Below are positions 8,466 to 16,987 of a DNA stretch of 64,000 bases, in pieces (position 1 is the stretch's first letter; every line of letters starts with the position of its first letter). The position numbers and the translations under genes were made by a program. Location: assembly GCF_024385505.1 (NCBI RefSeq), contig NZ_JANFLT010000002.1, positions 310,001 through 374,000 on the forward strand, given 5' to 3'. The notes beneath the pieces were generated by a model, which had not been told where the DNA came from, ran no database searches, and saw nothing but the letters and a program-made list of their open reading frames with translations. Origin of the DNA: Arthrobacter zhaoxinii. GTDB taxonomy: Bacteria; Actinomycetota; Actinomycetes; Actinomycetales; Micrococcaceae.

Positions 8466-9611
8466 TCAGGAACCGGGGATGATGACGGGCTTGATGCAGT
8501 TATCCAGCTTCGCGGAGAACATGTGATAGCCCTCGGCAATGTGTTCCAGCGGAATCCGGTGCGTGATGATCTCGTGGGGCTTGAGGTAGCCGGCCTTGAT
8601 GTGCTCGAACAGGCGCGGCCACTGCCGCTTCATCGGGGTCTGGTTCATGTTCAGCGTCAGGCCCTTGTTCAGGGCGTCGCCGAACTTCACGGCGCTGTAA
8701 ACCGGCCCGTAGGCACCCATCACGGAGATGGTTCCGGCCTTGCGCACCGAGTCGATGGCCCAGTTCAGTGCCACCGGGGACCCGCCCTGCAGCTTGAGCT
8801 TTGTCCCCGTGACGTGCTGGAGGAAACTCCCGTCCGCCTCGGCTCCCACCGCATCGATTGCGACGTCGGCACCCAGGAAATCGGTGGTCTTCTTCATCTG
8901 GACCACAATGTCGTCATACTCGGTGAAGTTGTAGGTCTCGGCGTGGGCGAAGGTCCGCGCCTTTTCCAGCCGGTAGTCCAGGTGGTCAATGACGATGACC
9001 CGGCCGGCCCCCATCAGCCAGGCAGATTTGGCGGCATACAGCCCCACCGGTCCGGCGCCGAAGACAATCACGGTGTCGCCCTCCACGATGTCCCCCAGCT
9101 GGGCCCCGAAGTAGCCGGTGGCCAGCGCATCGGTGCACATGAGGGCGTCTTCCTCATCCATCCAGTCGGGGATGATAGAGGGTCCGACGTCGGCGAACGG
9201 GACCCGCACGAATTCGGCCTGGCCGCCGTCGTACCCGCCGGTGGTATGCGAATACCCGTAGAGGCTGCCCACGGCCGTGGCGTTGGGGTTGACGTTGTGG
9301 CAGTTCGAGTACAGCCCGCGTGCACAGAAGTAGCAGGAACCGCAGTAGATGTTGGCCGGAACCATCACCCGGTCGCCGGCCTTGAGGTTCTGCACGGAGG
9401 ACCCTACCTCCTCGACAACGCCGATGAACTCATGGCCGAAGGTCATTCCGATCCGGGTGTCGGGCATCAGTCCGTGGTACAGGTGCAGGTCGGAGCCGCA
9501 GATGGCCGCCCGGGTGACCCGAACAATGGCATCGTTGGGATGCTCAATGGGCGGTATGTCCTTTTCTTCGACCCGGACTTTGTAGGGTCCGCGGTACACC
9601 ATCGCTCGCAC
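8466..9611 (-). CDS. Zinc-dependent alcohol dehydrogenase (MDR superfamily)
   Basis: A 381-residue NAD(P)-dependent medium-chain dehydrogenase. The catalytic zinc site is seen as AICGSDLH and GHEFIGVVEE; the structural zinc loop as CGSCYFCARGLYSNC; the Rossmann motif as VFGAGPVGLYAAKSAW. Length and the TGGYDGGQAEFVRVP segment place it near glutathione-independent formaldehyde dehydrogenase/threonine dehydrogenase-like enzymes; the substrate is unresolved. The start is GTG 9611, with GAGGAGG 7-8 bases upstream, rather than the internal ATG at 9602. It heads an operon with the membrane-anchored hypothetical protein. Confidence 0.86.
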   Translation of the reverse strand: MRAMVYRGPYKVRVEEKDIPPIEHPNDAIVRVTRAAICGSDLHLYHGLMPDTRIGMTFGHEFIGVVEEVGSSVQNLKAGDRVMVPANIYCGSCYFCARGLYSNCHNVNPNATAVGSLYGYSHTTGGYDGGQAEFVRVPFADVGPSIIPDWMDEEDALMCTDALATGYFGAQLGDIVEGDTVIVFGAGPVGLYAAKSAWLMGAGRVIVIDHLDYRLEKARTFAHAETYNFTEYDDIVVQMKKTTDFLGADVAIDAVGAEADGSFLQHVTGTKLKLQGGSPVALNWAIDSVRKAGTISVMGAYGPVYSAVKFGDALNKGLTLNMNQTPMKRQWPRLFEHIKAGYLKPHEIITHRIPLEHIAEGYHMFSAKLDNCIKPVIIPGS

Positions 9612-9663
9612 TGGGCTGCCTCCTCGTCTGGAGTCGGATCCGGCCCCTTAACAATAAGCAGAC

Positions 9664-11214
9664 TTAGTAACTTTGCAAGCCCGTACCCGGTGCTGCCGCC
9701 GGAAGCGTCACACTGAAGACCGTTCCCTGCCCGGCCGTGCTGCTGAAGCGGATGCTTCCGCCGTGTTCCTCCACAATCCTGCGCGCGATCACCAGTCCCA
9801 GCCCTGCCCCCGGAATGGCGGCCGTGAGGGCCTGGCCTGACCGGAAGAACCGGGTGAAGACCTGCTCCTGCTCCTCAAGCGCCATGCCCATGCCGTTGTC
9901 AGCCACCTCGATCAGCACAGATTCGTCCTGCCGCCAGGCCCGCACCTGCACCTTTCCACCCTCGGGCGAGTACTTGACCGCGTTGGAGACCAGGTTTTCC
10001 AGCACCTCCCGGATCCGCCCGCCGTCCACCGTTGCCTTCAGATCCGCCGGCACCTCGACGTCGAACTCCACACCGTTCATCCGGGCACGGGGGCCGAAGG
10101 AATCCACGGCGGCGTTCACCACGGGGGCGAGGTCCGTCTCCCGCAGCTCCAGCGCAGCATTGCCGGTGGCCACGGACAGAAGGTCGGTGACCAGCTGCAG
10201 CAGCCGTTCAGCGTTCCGGACGGCGGTCTGCAGGGCTGTCTCCACGGCGTCGGGCAGCTGCACCTCCTGCTCCAGTGCCATGTCGAGGTAGCCGAGGATG
10301 GAGGTGAGGGGAGTCCGCAGCTCGTGGGAGACATTCCCGACAAACTCGCCCTGCGCCGCCAGCGCACGCACGAGCTGGGTAACGTCGCTGAAGGCCAGGA
10401 CCGAACCCCTGAAGTTTTCTCCGTCCCGCATACTGCGCGCGCTGACGCTGACTGCCATTTGCCCCCGGCCGGTGCCGATCCAGACAATCTGTTCGGAAAA
10501 GGACTCGCCGGAAATCGCCCTGCGGATGGGACGCTGCTCGTCCGGAAGCGGAGTTTTCCGGTCCGGCCCGTAGACCGGCCATGCCCCGCCCCCGAAGGTG
10601 TGGGATTCCAGGGATTCACCGGAGGAGACGAGGGACCGGCTGCTTTCCATCCGTGCGTTGGCAAGGATTTCCCGACCCGTGTCATCCACCACCAGCACAC
10701 CGACATCCACGGTGTCCAGGACGGTCTTGAATAGCGACTCCCGCTGCTGGGCCCGCAGCTCGGCAGCGCCGCGGGCAGCTTCCGCCTGCTGCAGCGCATC
10801 AGCGAGGCGGCGTTCATCCCGGCGGTCACGGGGCGCGGGAAAGACAGTGATCAGGTCAACGGTACTGCCGCGGGAGTCCATCCGGACTGCGGAAATCCAG
10901 GCCGGCAGCCTGGCATTGTCCGGCCCCCTGAAGTCCACACCCAGATTCGCCGACGATCCGGCAGCCAGGGCCGCGCTCCATCGCTCGTACTCGGGCAGAT
11001 CCCCCGATGAAAGCAGGTCGGCAAAAGCAGTTCCGGCCAGCGCACTCCGGCTCCTGCCGGCCCACACTGCAAAAGTGGAGTTTGATTCCAGGATGACGCC
11101 GCGTCCGGAAACCAGGACATAGCCGGACGGGGAGCGGTGAAACAGGGTGGGCCAGTCCGGAATAGGCGTCCGTTCCCGGCCGATGCGCGGAAAACGGCGG
11201 GAAAACATTGGCAT
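9664..11214 (-). CDS. PAS-domain sensor histidine kinase, orphan
   Basis: A 516-residue kinase without membrane segments, so probably cytoplasmic. Two PAS-like regions (about 20-125 and 160-285) are followed by HisKA with VGNVSHELRTPL (phospho-acceptor His297) and a HATPase domain with N-box NLVSNAVKYS (Asn411), G1 DNGMGM (Asp439) and G2 GAGLGL. All ATP-binding motifs look intact. No response regulator is next to it, so its partner is elsewhere. The ATG at 11214 has AAAGG 6 bases upstream. The input signal is unknown; soluble PAS kinases often sense redox state, light or energy. Confidence 0.88.
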   Translation of the reverse strand: MPMFSRRFPRIGRERTPIPDWPTLFHRSPSGYVLVSGRGVILESNSTFAVWAGRSRSALAGTAFADLLSSGDLPEYERWSAALAAGSSANLGVDFRGPDNARLPAWISAVRMDSRGSTVDLITVFPAPRDRRDERRLADALQQAEAARGAAELRAQQRESLFKTVLDTVDVGVLVVDDTGREILANARMESSRSLVSSGESLESHTFGGGAWPVYGPDRKTPLPDEQRPIRRAISGESFSEQIVWIGTGRGQMAVSVSARSMRDGENFRGSVLAFSDVTQLVRALAAQGEFVGNVSHELRTPLTSILGYLDMALEQEVQLPDAVETALQTAVRNAERLLQLVTDLLSVATGNAALELRETDLAPVVNAAVDSFGPRARMNGVEFDVEVPADLKATVDGGRIREVLENLVSNAVKYSPEGGKVQVRAWRQDESVLIEVADNGMGMALEEQEQVFTRFFRSGQALTAAIPGAGLGLVIARRIVEEHGGSIRFSSTAGQGTVFSVTLPAAAPGTGLQSY

Positions 11215-11591
11215 AACGGACCTTTGGGAAGAACAAATAGTCAGGGACTTTTCCGGGGACCCGCATTTGTTAATACCGATTGCGCATTGTGCCCGGCAAA
11301 GAATTTATCAGCCTGCTTGTAATATGCCGCAATATGACGGGTGTCCCTGTGCTCCTCCGTATGCACACCCGTCCGCACCGCCCGGCCCAGGCCCGGCGGT
11401 GCATGCCGGTGCGGGGCCTGGAGATACTACTACCAATCGGGCACTTCGGGCGGGGTTCCGAGTGTCTTGGCAGAGAGGAACTTTCGGTGGTGGACACGGC
11501 CGTCCAAGTGGGAAAGACTTCCATCCCGGGACGCGCTGCAAGAGGCGTTCCGGTGGGGTGGCCCAGCAGAAACAGCACCGAAAGGATGGCC
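11215..11591. other. Gene-less divergent region between kinase and RiPP-like gene
   Basis: This 377-base stretch holds the promoters of two divergent genes. All three plus-strand frames stay open for long stretches, but none has convincing protein character or a good ribosome site. A Cys/Pro-rich frame at about 11324-11440 was weighed as a precursor peptide and not accepted. Confidence 0.4.
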
Positions 11592-12542
11592 ATGACCCAG
11601 CCAGCCGTACTCCGCACCCCCTCCCGCCCGTCCCCCCGCCTCGCGTGGTGGAACCTGACCATTGATGCCGGTGGTTTCGAACTGGCCGACCGGATCATCG
11701 GTGAACTCGTGGCGCCCCTTATCGCCCAGGCAAGGCTGTGTGGAACCCAGCGGTGGTTCTATACCCGCCGTATGCAGCCCTCGAACGCTCAGGTCCGGCT
11801 TCGCGTGCTCGCCCCGCCGGAGACCCTGGAGCGGCTCAAGTCCCTGCTGGGAGCCCTGCAGGAACAGTCCGGCGATCCGGTGCGCAGTCTCGCAGTGGAG
11901 CATGATTTCAGCGAGCCGGTGCTGGACCGGACCGTCGGCACGGACGCACTGCTGCCCTCAGTCGAAGCCGATCTGGCCCGCTACGGCGGAGTTGACGGGC
12001 TTGCCCTCGCGGAAGAAGTCTTCGAGCTTTCTTCCGATCTCTGCCTCTGGGCAACGGCCCGGTTTGCGAAGGCGCAGAACCGGTCCGCCCTGGCTTCGCT
12101 CCTGCTCTTCGATTCCGCCTACGCGATGATGAAGGGACCGCGCGCATCCACCTGGCCGGACCGTCGTCGGGTCTCCTGGGAGTACTACTGGGACAGTCAT
12201 CTGCACAGCTGCACTGCAACGGACCCGCGGGCCGCGGGAGTGCAGAAGGCCACCGGGGCGCAGGCACAGGCCCAGCTGATGCCCGTCCACCGCCTGATGA
12301 TGGCCACGGCATCCGAATCCGCAGTCACGAACTGGCGCAGGCGCTGGCTGCGGACCATAGACACCTACCTGTACCGGGCGGACAAGGCCGGAGCCAGCCG
12401 CAGCGCCCAGCACCTCACCGTTTTCCAGGCGCACGGCCTGTTGAACCGACTGGGGTTCACCCTTCGCCAGGAGGCACTGATCGGGGTTTATGCGCGCACC
12501 TGGAGCCGGGAGAAGGAAGTGGAGCTGGCGGAGGCCACCTGA
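11592..12542 (+). CDS. Stand-alone thiopeptide-type (SpaB_C-like) bacteriocin biosynthesis domain protein
   Basis: A 316-residue protein. The N-terminus (LAWWNLTIDAGGFELADRII... VAPLIAQARLCGTQRWFYTRRMQPSNAQVRLRV) matches the pattern of the thiopeptide-type bacteriocin biosynthesis domain, the C-terminal elimination domain of class I lanthipeptide dehydratases (SpaB_C, TIGR03891). In RiPP pathways it removes glutamate from Glu-esterified Ser/Thr, or in split thiopeptide enzymes forms macrocycles. No LanB N-terminal domain, cyclase, transporter or precursor was recognised nearby, so the role here is open. Start ATG 11592 is chosen over 11586 because AAAGG is 6 bases upstream. Family assignment is from pattern only. 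Confidence 0.65.
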   Translation: MTQPAVLRTPSRPSPRLAWWNLTIDAGGFELADRIIGELVAPLIAQARLCGTQRWFYTRRMQPSNAQVRLRVLAPPETLERLKSLLGALQEQSGDPVRSLAVEHDFSEPVLDRTVGTDALLPSVEADLARYGGVDGLALAEEVFELSSDLCLWATARFAKAQNRSALASLLLFDSAYAMMKGPRASTWPDRRRVSWEYYWDSHLHSCTATDPRAAGVQKATGAQAQAQLMPVHRLMMATASESAVTNWRRRWLRTIDTYLYRADKAGASRSAQHLTVFQAHGLLNRLGFTLRQEALIGVYARTWSREKEVELAEAT

Positions 12543-12597
12543 GCGTGCGGCGGGGCAGCGGCGGCGGGCCGGGGACGGGCGAGGATAGAATCGGCGT

Positions 12598-13329
12598 ATG
12601 AGCCTAACCGCGGACCAACACTCCGTTGCAGCTGAATTGCAGCAGCTAATTCTGCAGACCGAGTCGGTGGAGCTCTTCCTTGAGGGCTTCGCCACGCGTG
12701 CGGCTGAACTTTTCAGCAGCGACGCCGAAGTCCTGGCCGGGGTGACCCTGCTTCGGAACAAACAGGGCACCACCGTGGCCAGCAGCAGCGAGGCGGCGCG
12801 GGCGCTGGATGAAGTCCAGTACGGCTTCGGAGACGGACCGTGCCTGCGGGCCTCGCGGACGGGGCGGACCGTCATGGTGGACGATGTGCGCACCGACCCG
12901 CGGTGGCCGGACTATACGGACGCCATCCGGGACCGCGGTTTCCATTCCATCCTCGGCGTCCCGCTTATCCTCGGTAACGACGGCGGTGCCGGACTGAACC
13001 TGTACGCCCGGGACGCGGGCCACTTCACGCCGCACATCGTCCAGTCCGCCGAAGCGTTCGCCGCCGAGGCCGCAGTCACCCTGCAACTGGCTGTCCAGAT
13101 CGCCCGGCACAAGAGCACAGCCGATCATCTCCGCGCGGCCATGGAAGCCAGGACCACCATCGACGTTGCCGTGGGCATTGTCATGGCGCAGAACAAATGC
13201 AGCCAGGAAGCGGCCTTCGAGATCCTGAGCGGTGCCTCCAGCAACCGGAACGTGAAACTCCGGGACGTAGCCGAGCGCGTGGTGCAGTCCGTAACCGCGC
13301 AGACTGTGAAAACGCACTTCGTCGACTAG
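12598..13329 (+). CDS. GAF-ANTAR domain RNA-binding regulator
   Basis: A 243-residue protein. Residues about 20-165 are a GAF sensory domain (FGDGPCLRASRTGRTVMVDD, SILGVPLILG). Residues about 178-235 are an ANTAR domain (LRAAMEARTTIDVAVGIVMAQNKCSQEAAFEIL), which binds paired hexaloop RNA hairpins to prevent transcription termination. GAF-ANTAR proteins are numerous in actinobacteria and probably act as one-component antiterminators. A -10-like TAGAAT (12586-12591) lies 6 bases before the ATG, so the transcript may be leaderless. The ligand and target RNA are unknown. Confidence 0.88.
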   Translation: MSLTADQHSVAAELQQLILQTESVELFLEGFATRAAELFSSDAEVLAGVTLLRNKQGTTVASSSEAARALDEVQYGFGDGPCLRASRTGRTVMVDDVRTDPRWPDYTDAIRDRGFHSILGVPLILGNDGGAGLNLYARDAGHFTPHIVQSAEAFAAEAAVTLQLAVQIARHKSTADHLRAAMEARTTIDVAVGIVMAQNKCSQEAAFEILSGASSNRNVKLRDVAERVVQSVTAQTVKTHFVD

Positions 13330-13351
13330 GCACCCCCGGGACACTGTCCGG

Positions 13352-14830
13352 TCAGGCTTTGTCCACCAGCGCGGCGACGGCCGCCCGGGCACCGCTGCGG
13401 TGCAGGGTTCCGAGGGCGGACAGGTACTCCTGCGCAAACCCCGGATCGGAGGACAGGTTGGCAAAGAAGTGCTCCTGCGAAATAAAAGCCAGCGGATCCT
13501 CCCGGTTCCGGGTGGCCGCGGCCATCACCTCGTCACGCCGGTTATCGACCACCCGGATCTGTTCACCTGCTTCGTCCACGCCCTCGGCGTAGCGTGCCCA
13601 CGAGGCGATGATGGCGGCTGACCTGGCGGTTTCGCCGCCGGCGGCCACATTCTCCCGGACCACCGGAACCAGCCATTTCGGAATCCGGTCGGAGCTTTCG
13701 GCGCACAGCCGGGCGAGGGTGTCCCGGACGTGTTCATTGCCGAAGCGCTCCAGCAGCCTTCTCTTGTAGGCGTCCAGATCGACATTCGGAACCGGGAGCA
13801 GGGTGGGGGTTGCTTCCCGGTCCATGTAGTCCAGGAGGAACTGTGCCATCTGCGGGTCCCGCGCGGCCTCGTGCACGTATCGGTAGCCCGCGAGGTAGCC
13901 CAGGTAGGCCAGGGCCTGATGGCCGCAGTTCAGCAGACGCAGTTTCATGTATTCGTACGGTTCGACGTCGGCCGCCATGTTCACGCCGGCGTCCTCCCAG
14001 GCCGGCCGGCCCTGGGGAAACGTGTCTTCCAGGGCCCACTGCTCAAAGTCCTCTGCGATAACCGGCCAGGCGTCCTCCACCCCGAATTCCTCCGCCAGCA
14101 GGGCACGGTCGGCGTCGGTTGTCGCCGGGGTGATCCGGTCCACCATGGAGGAAGGGAACGAGACGGATTCCTGCACCCAGTCCCCCAGTTCGGGATCCAG
14201 CAGCCGAGCGAATTCGCCAAAGGCCTTGCGTGCCACCTCGCCGTTGCCCGGGACGTTGTCGCAGGACATCACCGCGAACGGTGCCACCCCTCGGTCGCGT
14301 CGGCGGCGCAGGGCCTCGGTCACCAGGCCGAAAACACTCATGGGAACCGCGCCGGGCTGCAGGTCCGCGGCGACGCCGGCGGACGCAGCGTCGAACTCGC
14401 CCGTGGTATCGCTGATGTTGTAACCGCCCTCGGTGATCGTCAGGGAGACAATGCGGGTGGCCGGGTCCGCCATTTTCTCAATGACGGCGTCGGGATCCTC
14501 GGGTGCGAACAGATATTCAACGATGGAGCCGATTACGCGGGCTTCGCGGACACCGTCAGGGTGCTTCAGCATCAGGGTGTACAGGCAGTCCTGGCTGTCC
14601 ATCACGGTTTTCATGGCGGCGTCCTGCGGCAGAACGCCCACGCCGCAGATGGCCCAGTCGAGGGCCTTGCCCTCGTTCATCAGCCGGTCCAGGTACATGG
14701 CCTGGTGTGCCCGGTGAAACCCGCCCACGCCGAAGTGCACAATCCCGGTGGTCAGCCGGGAGCGGTCATATAGGGGCCGGGACAGGGAGGCCGGGAGATG
14801 GGGAAGGGACTCTTCATTGAGCTTGGTCAT
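13352..14830 (-). CDS. Mannitol dehydrogenase family polyol 2-dehydrogenase
   Basis: A 492-residue long-chain dehydrogenase, the normal family length, oxidising polyols such as mannitol or arabinitol to ketoses with NAD+. The Rossmann region contains IVHFGVGGFHRAHQ near residue 30. The catalytic triad Lys296, Asn301, His304 is present in MKLRLLNCGHQ, matching the Lys/Asn/His of Pseudomonas mannitol 2-dehydrogenase. Fructuronate or tagaturonate reductases belong to the same superfamily and cannot be fully excluded, but NAD-linked mannitol 2-dehydrogenase fits best. AAGGCGG precedes the ATG. No polyol transporter gene is adjacent. Confidence 0.85.
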   Translation of the reverse strand: MTKLNEESLPHLPASLSRPLYDRSRLTTGIVHFGVGGFHRAHQAMYLDRLMNEGKALDWAICGVGVLPQDAAMKTVMDSQDCLYTLMLKHPDGVREARVIGSIVEYLFAPEDPDAVIEKMADPATRIVSLTITEGGYNISDTTGEFDAASAGVAADLQPGAVPMSVFGLVTEALRRRRDRGVAPFAVMSCDNVPGNGEVARKAFGEFARLLDPELGDWVQESVSFPSSMVDRITPATTDADRALLAEEFGVEDAWPVIAEDFEQWALEDTFPQGRPAWEDAGVNMAADVEPYEYMKLRLLNCGHQALAYLGYLAGYRYVHEAARDPQMAQFLLDYMDREATPTLLPVPNVDLDAYKRRLLERFGNEHVRDTLARLCAESSDRIPKWLVPVVRENVAAGGETARSAAIIASWARYAEGVDEAGEQIRVVDNRRDEVMAAATRNREDPLAFISQEHFFANLSSDPGFAQEYLSALGTLHRSGARAAVAALVDKA

Positions 14831-14922
14831 AACGCCGCCTTAGGCCAAAGGATTCCGCTAAAGCTACCAGATTCAGCCTTGGCCGCCCGGGTAAAGCGGT
14901 CCTGCGGCGTACTTGGCGGCGG

Positions 14923-15123
14923 TCACTCGACGGCCTGGGCATCCAATTCAATAAAGACCCAGTCCGGTTCGGCCAGGATGGGATCCATGACGGGACCGCC
15001 GGCCTCGGCAATCCGGTCCTGGACCTTGGGCGGCAGGCCGTCCTGGCGGAGATTGTGCCTCAACCAGTCCTTGGCCGAACCGTCCAGGTACGGCCACCAG
15101 CGTTCGATTCGGATAGGTTCCAC
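14923..15123 (-). CDS. Small hypothetical protein
   Basis: A 66-residue soluble protein of unknown function (starts VEPIRIERWWPYLDG, ends EPDWVFIELDAQAVE). The GTG start at 15123 is preferred because AAGGGGG stands 5 bases upstream; the longer frame to 15222 adds sequence that includes the pstS terminator hairpin. Its acidic, Trp-containing composition looks real, but no family is recognised. It lies between the PstS gene and the mannitol dehydrogenase gene, all on the minus strand. Confidence 0.55.
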   Translation of the reverse strand: MEPIRIERWWPYLDGSAKDWLRHNLRQDGLPPKVQDRIAEAGGPVMDPILAEPDWVFIELDAQAVE

Positions 15124-15196
15124 AGCAGCCCCCTTCAGCGTTGCGTAAATCCACGGTGACACCGGCACTGAGGGGGCGCAAGAGGGCACCGAAAGA

Positions 15197-15228
15197 GCTG
15201 CGGTGCTACCGGAAAGTAGCACCGCAGC
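15197..15228. terminator. Perfect hairpin downstream of pstS
   Basis: A 13-bp perfect stem (GCTGCGGTGCTAC with GTAGCACCGCAGC) closes a 6-base loop CGGAAA, 12 bases after the pstS stop on the minus strand. No long T-run follows; a short CTCTTTC does. A terminator for pstS is likely. Confidence 0.65.
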
Positions 15229-15239
15229 CGAGAAAAAAC

Positions 15240-16355
15240 TCAGTCCCGGACGCTGATCGATTCCAGCGCTTCACGGGCCTCTTCGGCCAGGGAAGCGGGG
15301 ATGGGGGCACTCTTCGCTGCCTCTGCGGAGGTCTGCTGTCCCTCCTCGCTCACCACATACTGGCCGAAGGTCCGCACCCGTTCGACGAGGTCGGCGTCTT
15401 CGTAGGAGCTGCAGTAGATCTGGTAGGACACCAGCACCAGCGGGTAGGCCCCGGGCGCGGTGGTCCGCCGGTCCAGCTGCAGCGCAATGTCGTGTTCGCC
15501 GCGTCCGGGGACCCGTGTGGACTGTTCGACGGCGGTGCTTGCCGCTTCGGCGCTGATCGGCACGAATTCGGTTCCGACGAGCAGGTTGGCGGTGCCCATG
15601 GAATCGTCGATCACCGAGTCGTCGGCGTAGGTGACGGCCCCCTCGGTGCGTGTCACGGTGCTGACGACGCCGGAGCTCCCCTGCGCGTTCTCGCCCTGCA
15701 GTCCACCCGGCCAGGTTCCGGAGGGCTCGTCCGGCCAGGCCCCGGGCGCCACTTCGTGCAGATATTCGGTGAAGTTCTCCGTGGTGCCGGAGTCATCGGC
15801 ACGGCTGACCGGGGTAATCCGGGTCTCTGGCAGCTGTGTTTCCGGGTTGAGCGCCGCGATGGCGGGATCGTTCCAGGTCTCGATCTCGCCGCGGAACATC
15901 CGCGCGATGGTGTCGGCGTCAAGGTTCAGCGATTCGACGCCGGGAAGGTTGAAGGCGACGGCTATCGGGGAAATGTAGGCGGGAATGTCCAAGGCGCCGT
16001 CCGGGCCGCAGACGGCCTTGGCGTCCTCCATTTCCTCGTCCTGCAGGTAGGCGTCGGAACCGGCGAAGTTCACCGCGCCGGCCAGCAGGGCGCTGCGCCC
16101 GGCGCCGGAGCCGTCCGGGGAATACTGCAGCTGGACCTTGGGATGCAGCGTTCCGAAGCCGGCAATCCAGGAATCCATTGCCGGCCCCTGGGCACTGGAC
16201 CCGGCACCGGAAAGCACTCCGCTGAGAGTGGAGGTGCTGTTCTCGGCGGCCTCGCGCTGGGCGTCTCCGAGGGGATAGTCGGATCCGCAGGCGGTGAGGG
16301 CAAGTGTTGCCAGCACCACCGTGGCCAGGGAACGGGCGGGGCGGTTTGGGCGCAC
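15240..16355 (-). CDS. pstS: Phosphate ABC transporter substrate-binding lipoprotein
   Basis: A 371-residue lipoprotein with a basic N-terminus, hydrophobic core and lipobox LTAC near residue 23. The mature protein shows PstS features: LSGAGSSAQGPAMDSWIAGF, YSPDGSGAGRSALLAG, SRADDSGTTENFTEYL, all contacting phosphate in the family. It binds inorganic phosphate and hands it to PstCAB. The GTG start at 16355 has GGAAGGAC just upstream and places the signal peptide at the N-terminus. No pstC, pstA or pstB follows; a strong hairpin ends the unit, so this is an orphan or the permease lies elsewhere. Confidence 0.88.
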   Translation of the reverse strand: MRPNRPARSLATVVLATLALTACGSDYPLGDAQREAAENSTSTLSGVLSGAGSSAQGPAMDSWIAGFGTLHPKVQLQYSPDGSGAGRSALLAGAVNFAGSDAYLQDEEMEDAKAVCGPDGALDIPAYISPIAVAFNLPGVESLNLDADTIARMFRGEIETWNDPAIAALNPETQLPETRITPVSRADDSGTTENFTEYLHEVAPGAWPDEPSGTWPGGLQGENAQGSSGVVSTVTRTEGAVTYADDSVIDDSMGTANLLVGTEFVPISAEAASTAVEQSTRVPGRGEHDIALQLDRRTTAPGAYPLVLVSYQIYCSSYEDADLVERVRTFGQYVVSEEGQQTSAEAAKSAPIPASLAEEAREALESISVRD

Positions 16356-16583
16356 AGGGTGTCCTTCCAAGAAACGGCTACGGCGTCCATGCCGGGAGGT
16401 AGTCTGCAAAAAGGCAGCTCTTTCAAGGCTAGCTGGCAATCGGCCCCGCCTGCCAACTGAAAGCCGCCTTCCCCCTTGAGCGGCGGCGGTGCCTACTGAC
16501 AGCATTGACGGCACTGCGGAGGTTACCGTTACGGCTGCGCCGGCGCCGGGGCGGCTCCGCGTGCGCAAAGCCGAGGAGCTCCC

Positions 16584-16964
16584 GTGCTGATTGCCGCAGC
16601 CATCTTTGCCGTCGTCGCCGCAGCCGTTGCGTTTTACTTCTTTATGCTCGAATCCCTGCGCTGGGCGGAGCCCGACACCGCCGAAGTGTTCGCGCTGCGG
16701 GGCTCCAATCCCGCCGCCACTGCCCAGCTGGCCTACAACCTGGGGTTCTACAACCTGTTCCTGGCGGTGGGCGCCGCGCTGGGGGTGGTCCTACTCTTCG
16801 CCGGGAACGCCGTGGCCGGGCTGACGCTGATGACCTTCACCACGGCCTGTTTGCTGCTCGCCTCGGTGGTCCTGGTACTCAGCGACCGGAGAGTGGCCCG
16901 GGTGTCCCTGGTCCAGGGTGCTCCTGCCGCCCTTTCCCTTGTCCTTTCACTGCTCGGCACCTGA
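16584..16964 (+). CDS. DUF1304 small membrane protein
   Basis: A 126-residue protein with four hydrophobic segments spanning most of its length. Family markers are the FYFFMLESLRWAEPDTAEVF region after the first helix and LAYNLGFYNLFLAVGAALG. DUF1304 members have no established function. The start is GTG 16584 with GAGGAG 5 bases upstream. It is convergent with the alkylation-repair operon, its stop lying 23 bases from alkA's stop. Confidence 0.82.
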   Translation: MLIAAAIFAVVAAAVAFYFFMLESLRWAEPDTAEVFALRGSNPAATAQLAYNLGFYNLFLAVGAALGVVLLFAGNAVAGLTLMTFTTACLLLASVVLVLSDRRVARVSLVQGAPAALSLVLSLLGT

Positions 16965-16987
16965 AGGACGGCGGTGACGCCGGGCCG

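Noticed and set aside
9664-11214. Two-component pair with a neighbouring response regulator
   Set aside because: Neither adjacent gene has a receiver domain, so the kinase is listed as an orphan.
11324-11665. Cys/Pro-rich frame upstream of the thiopeptide-domain gene as RiPP precursor
   Set aside because: No ribosome site, no leader/core organisation with Ser/Thr/Cys-rich C-terminus, and it overlaps the real gene's start out of frame.
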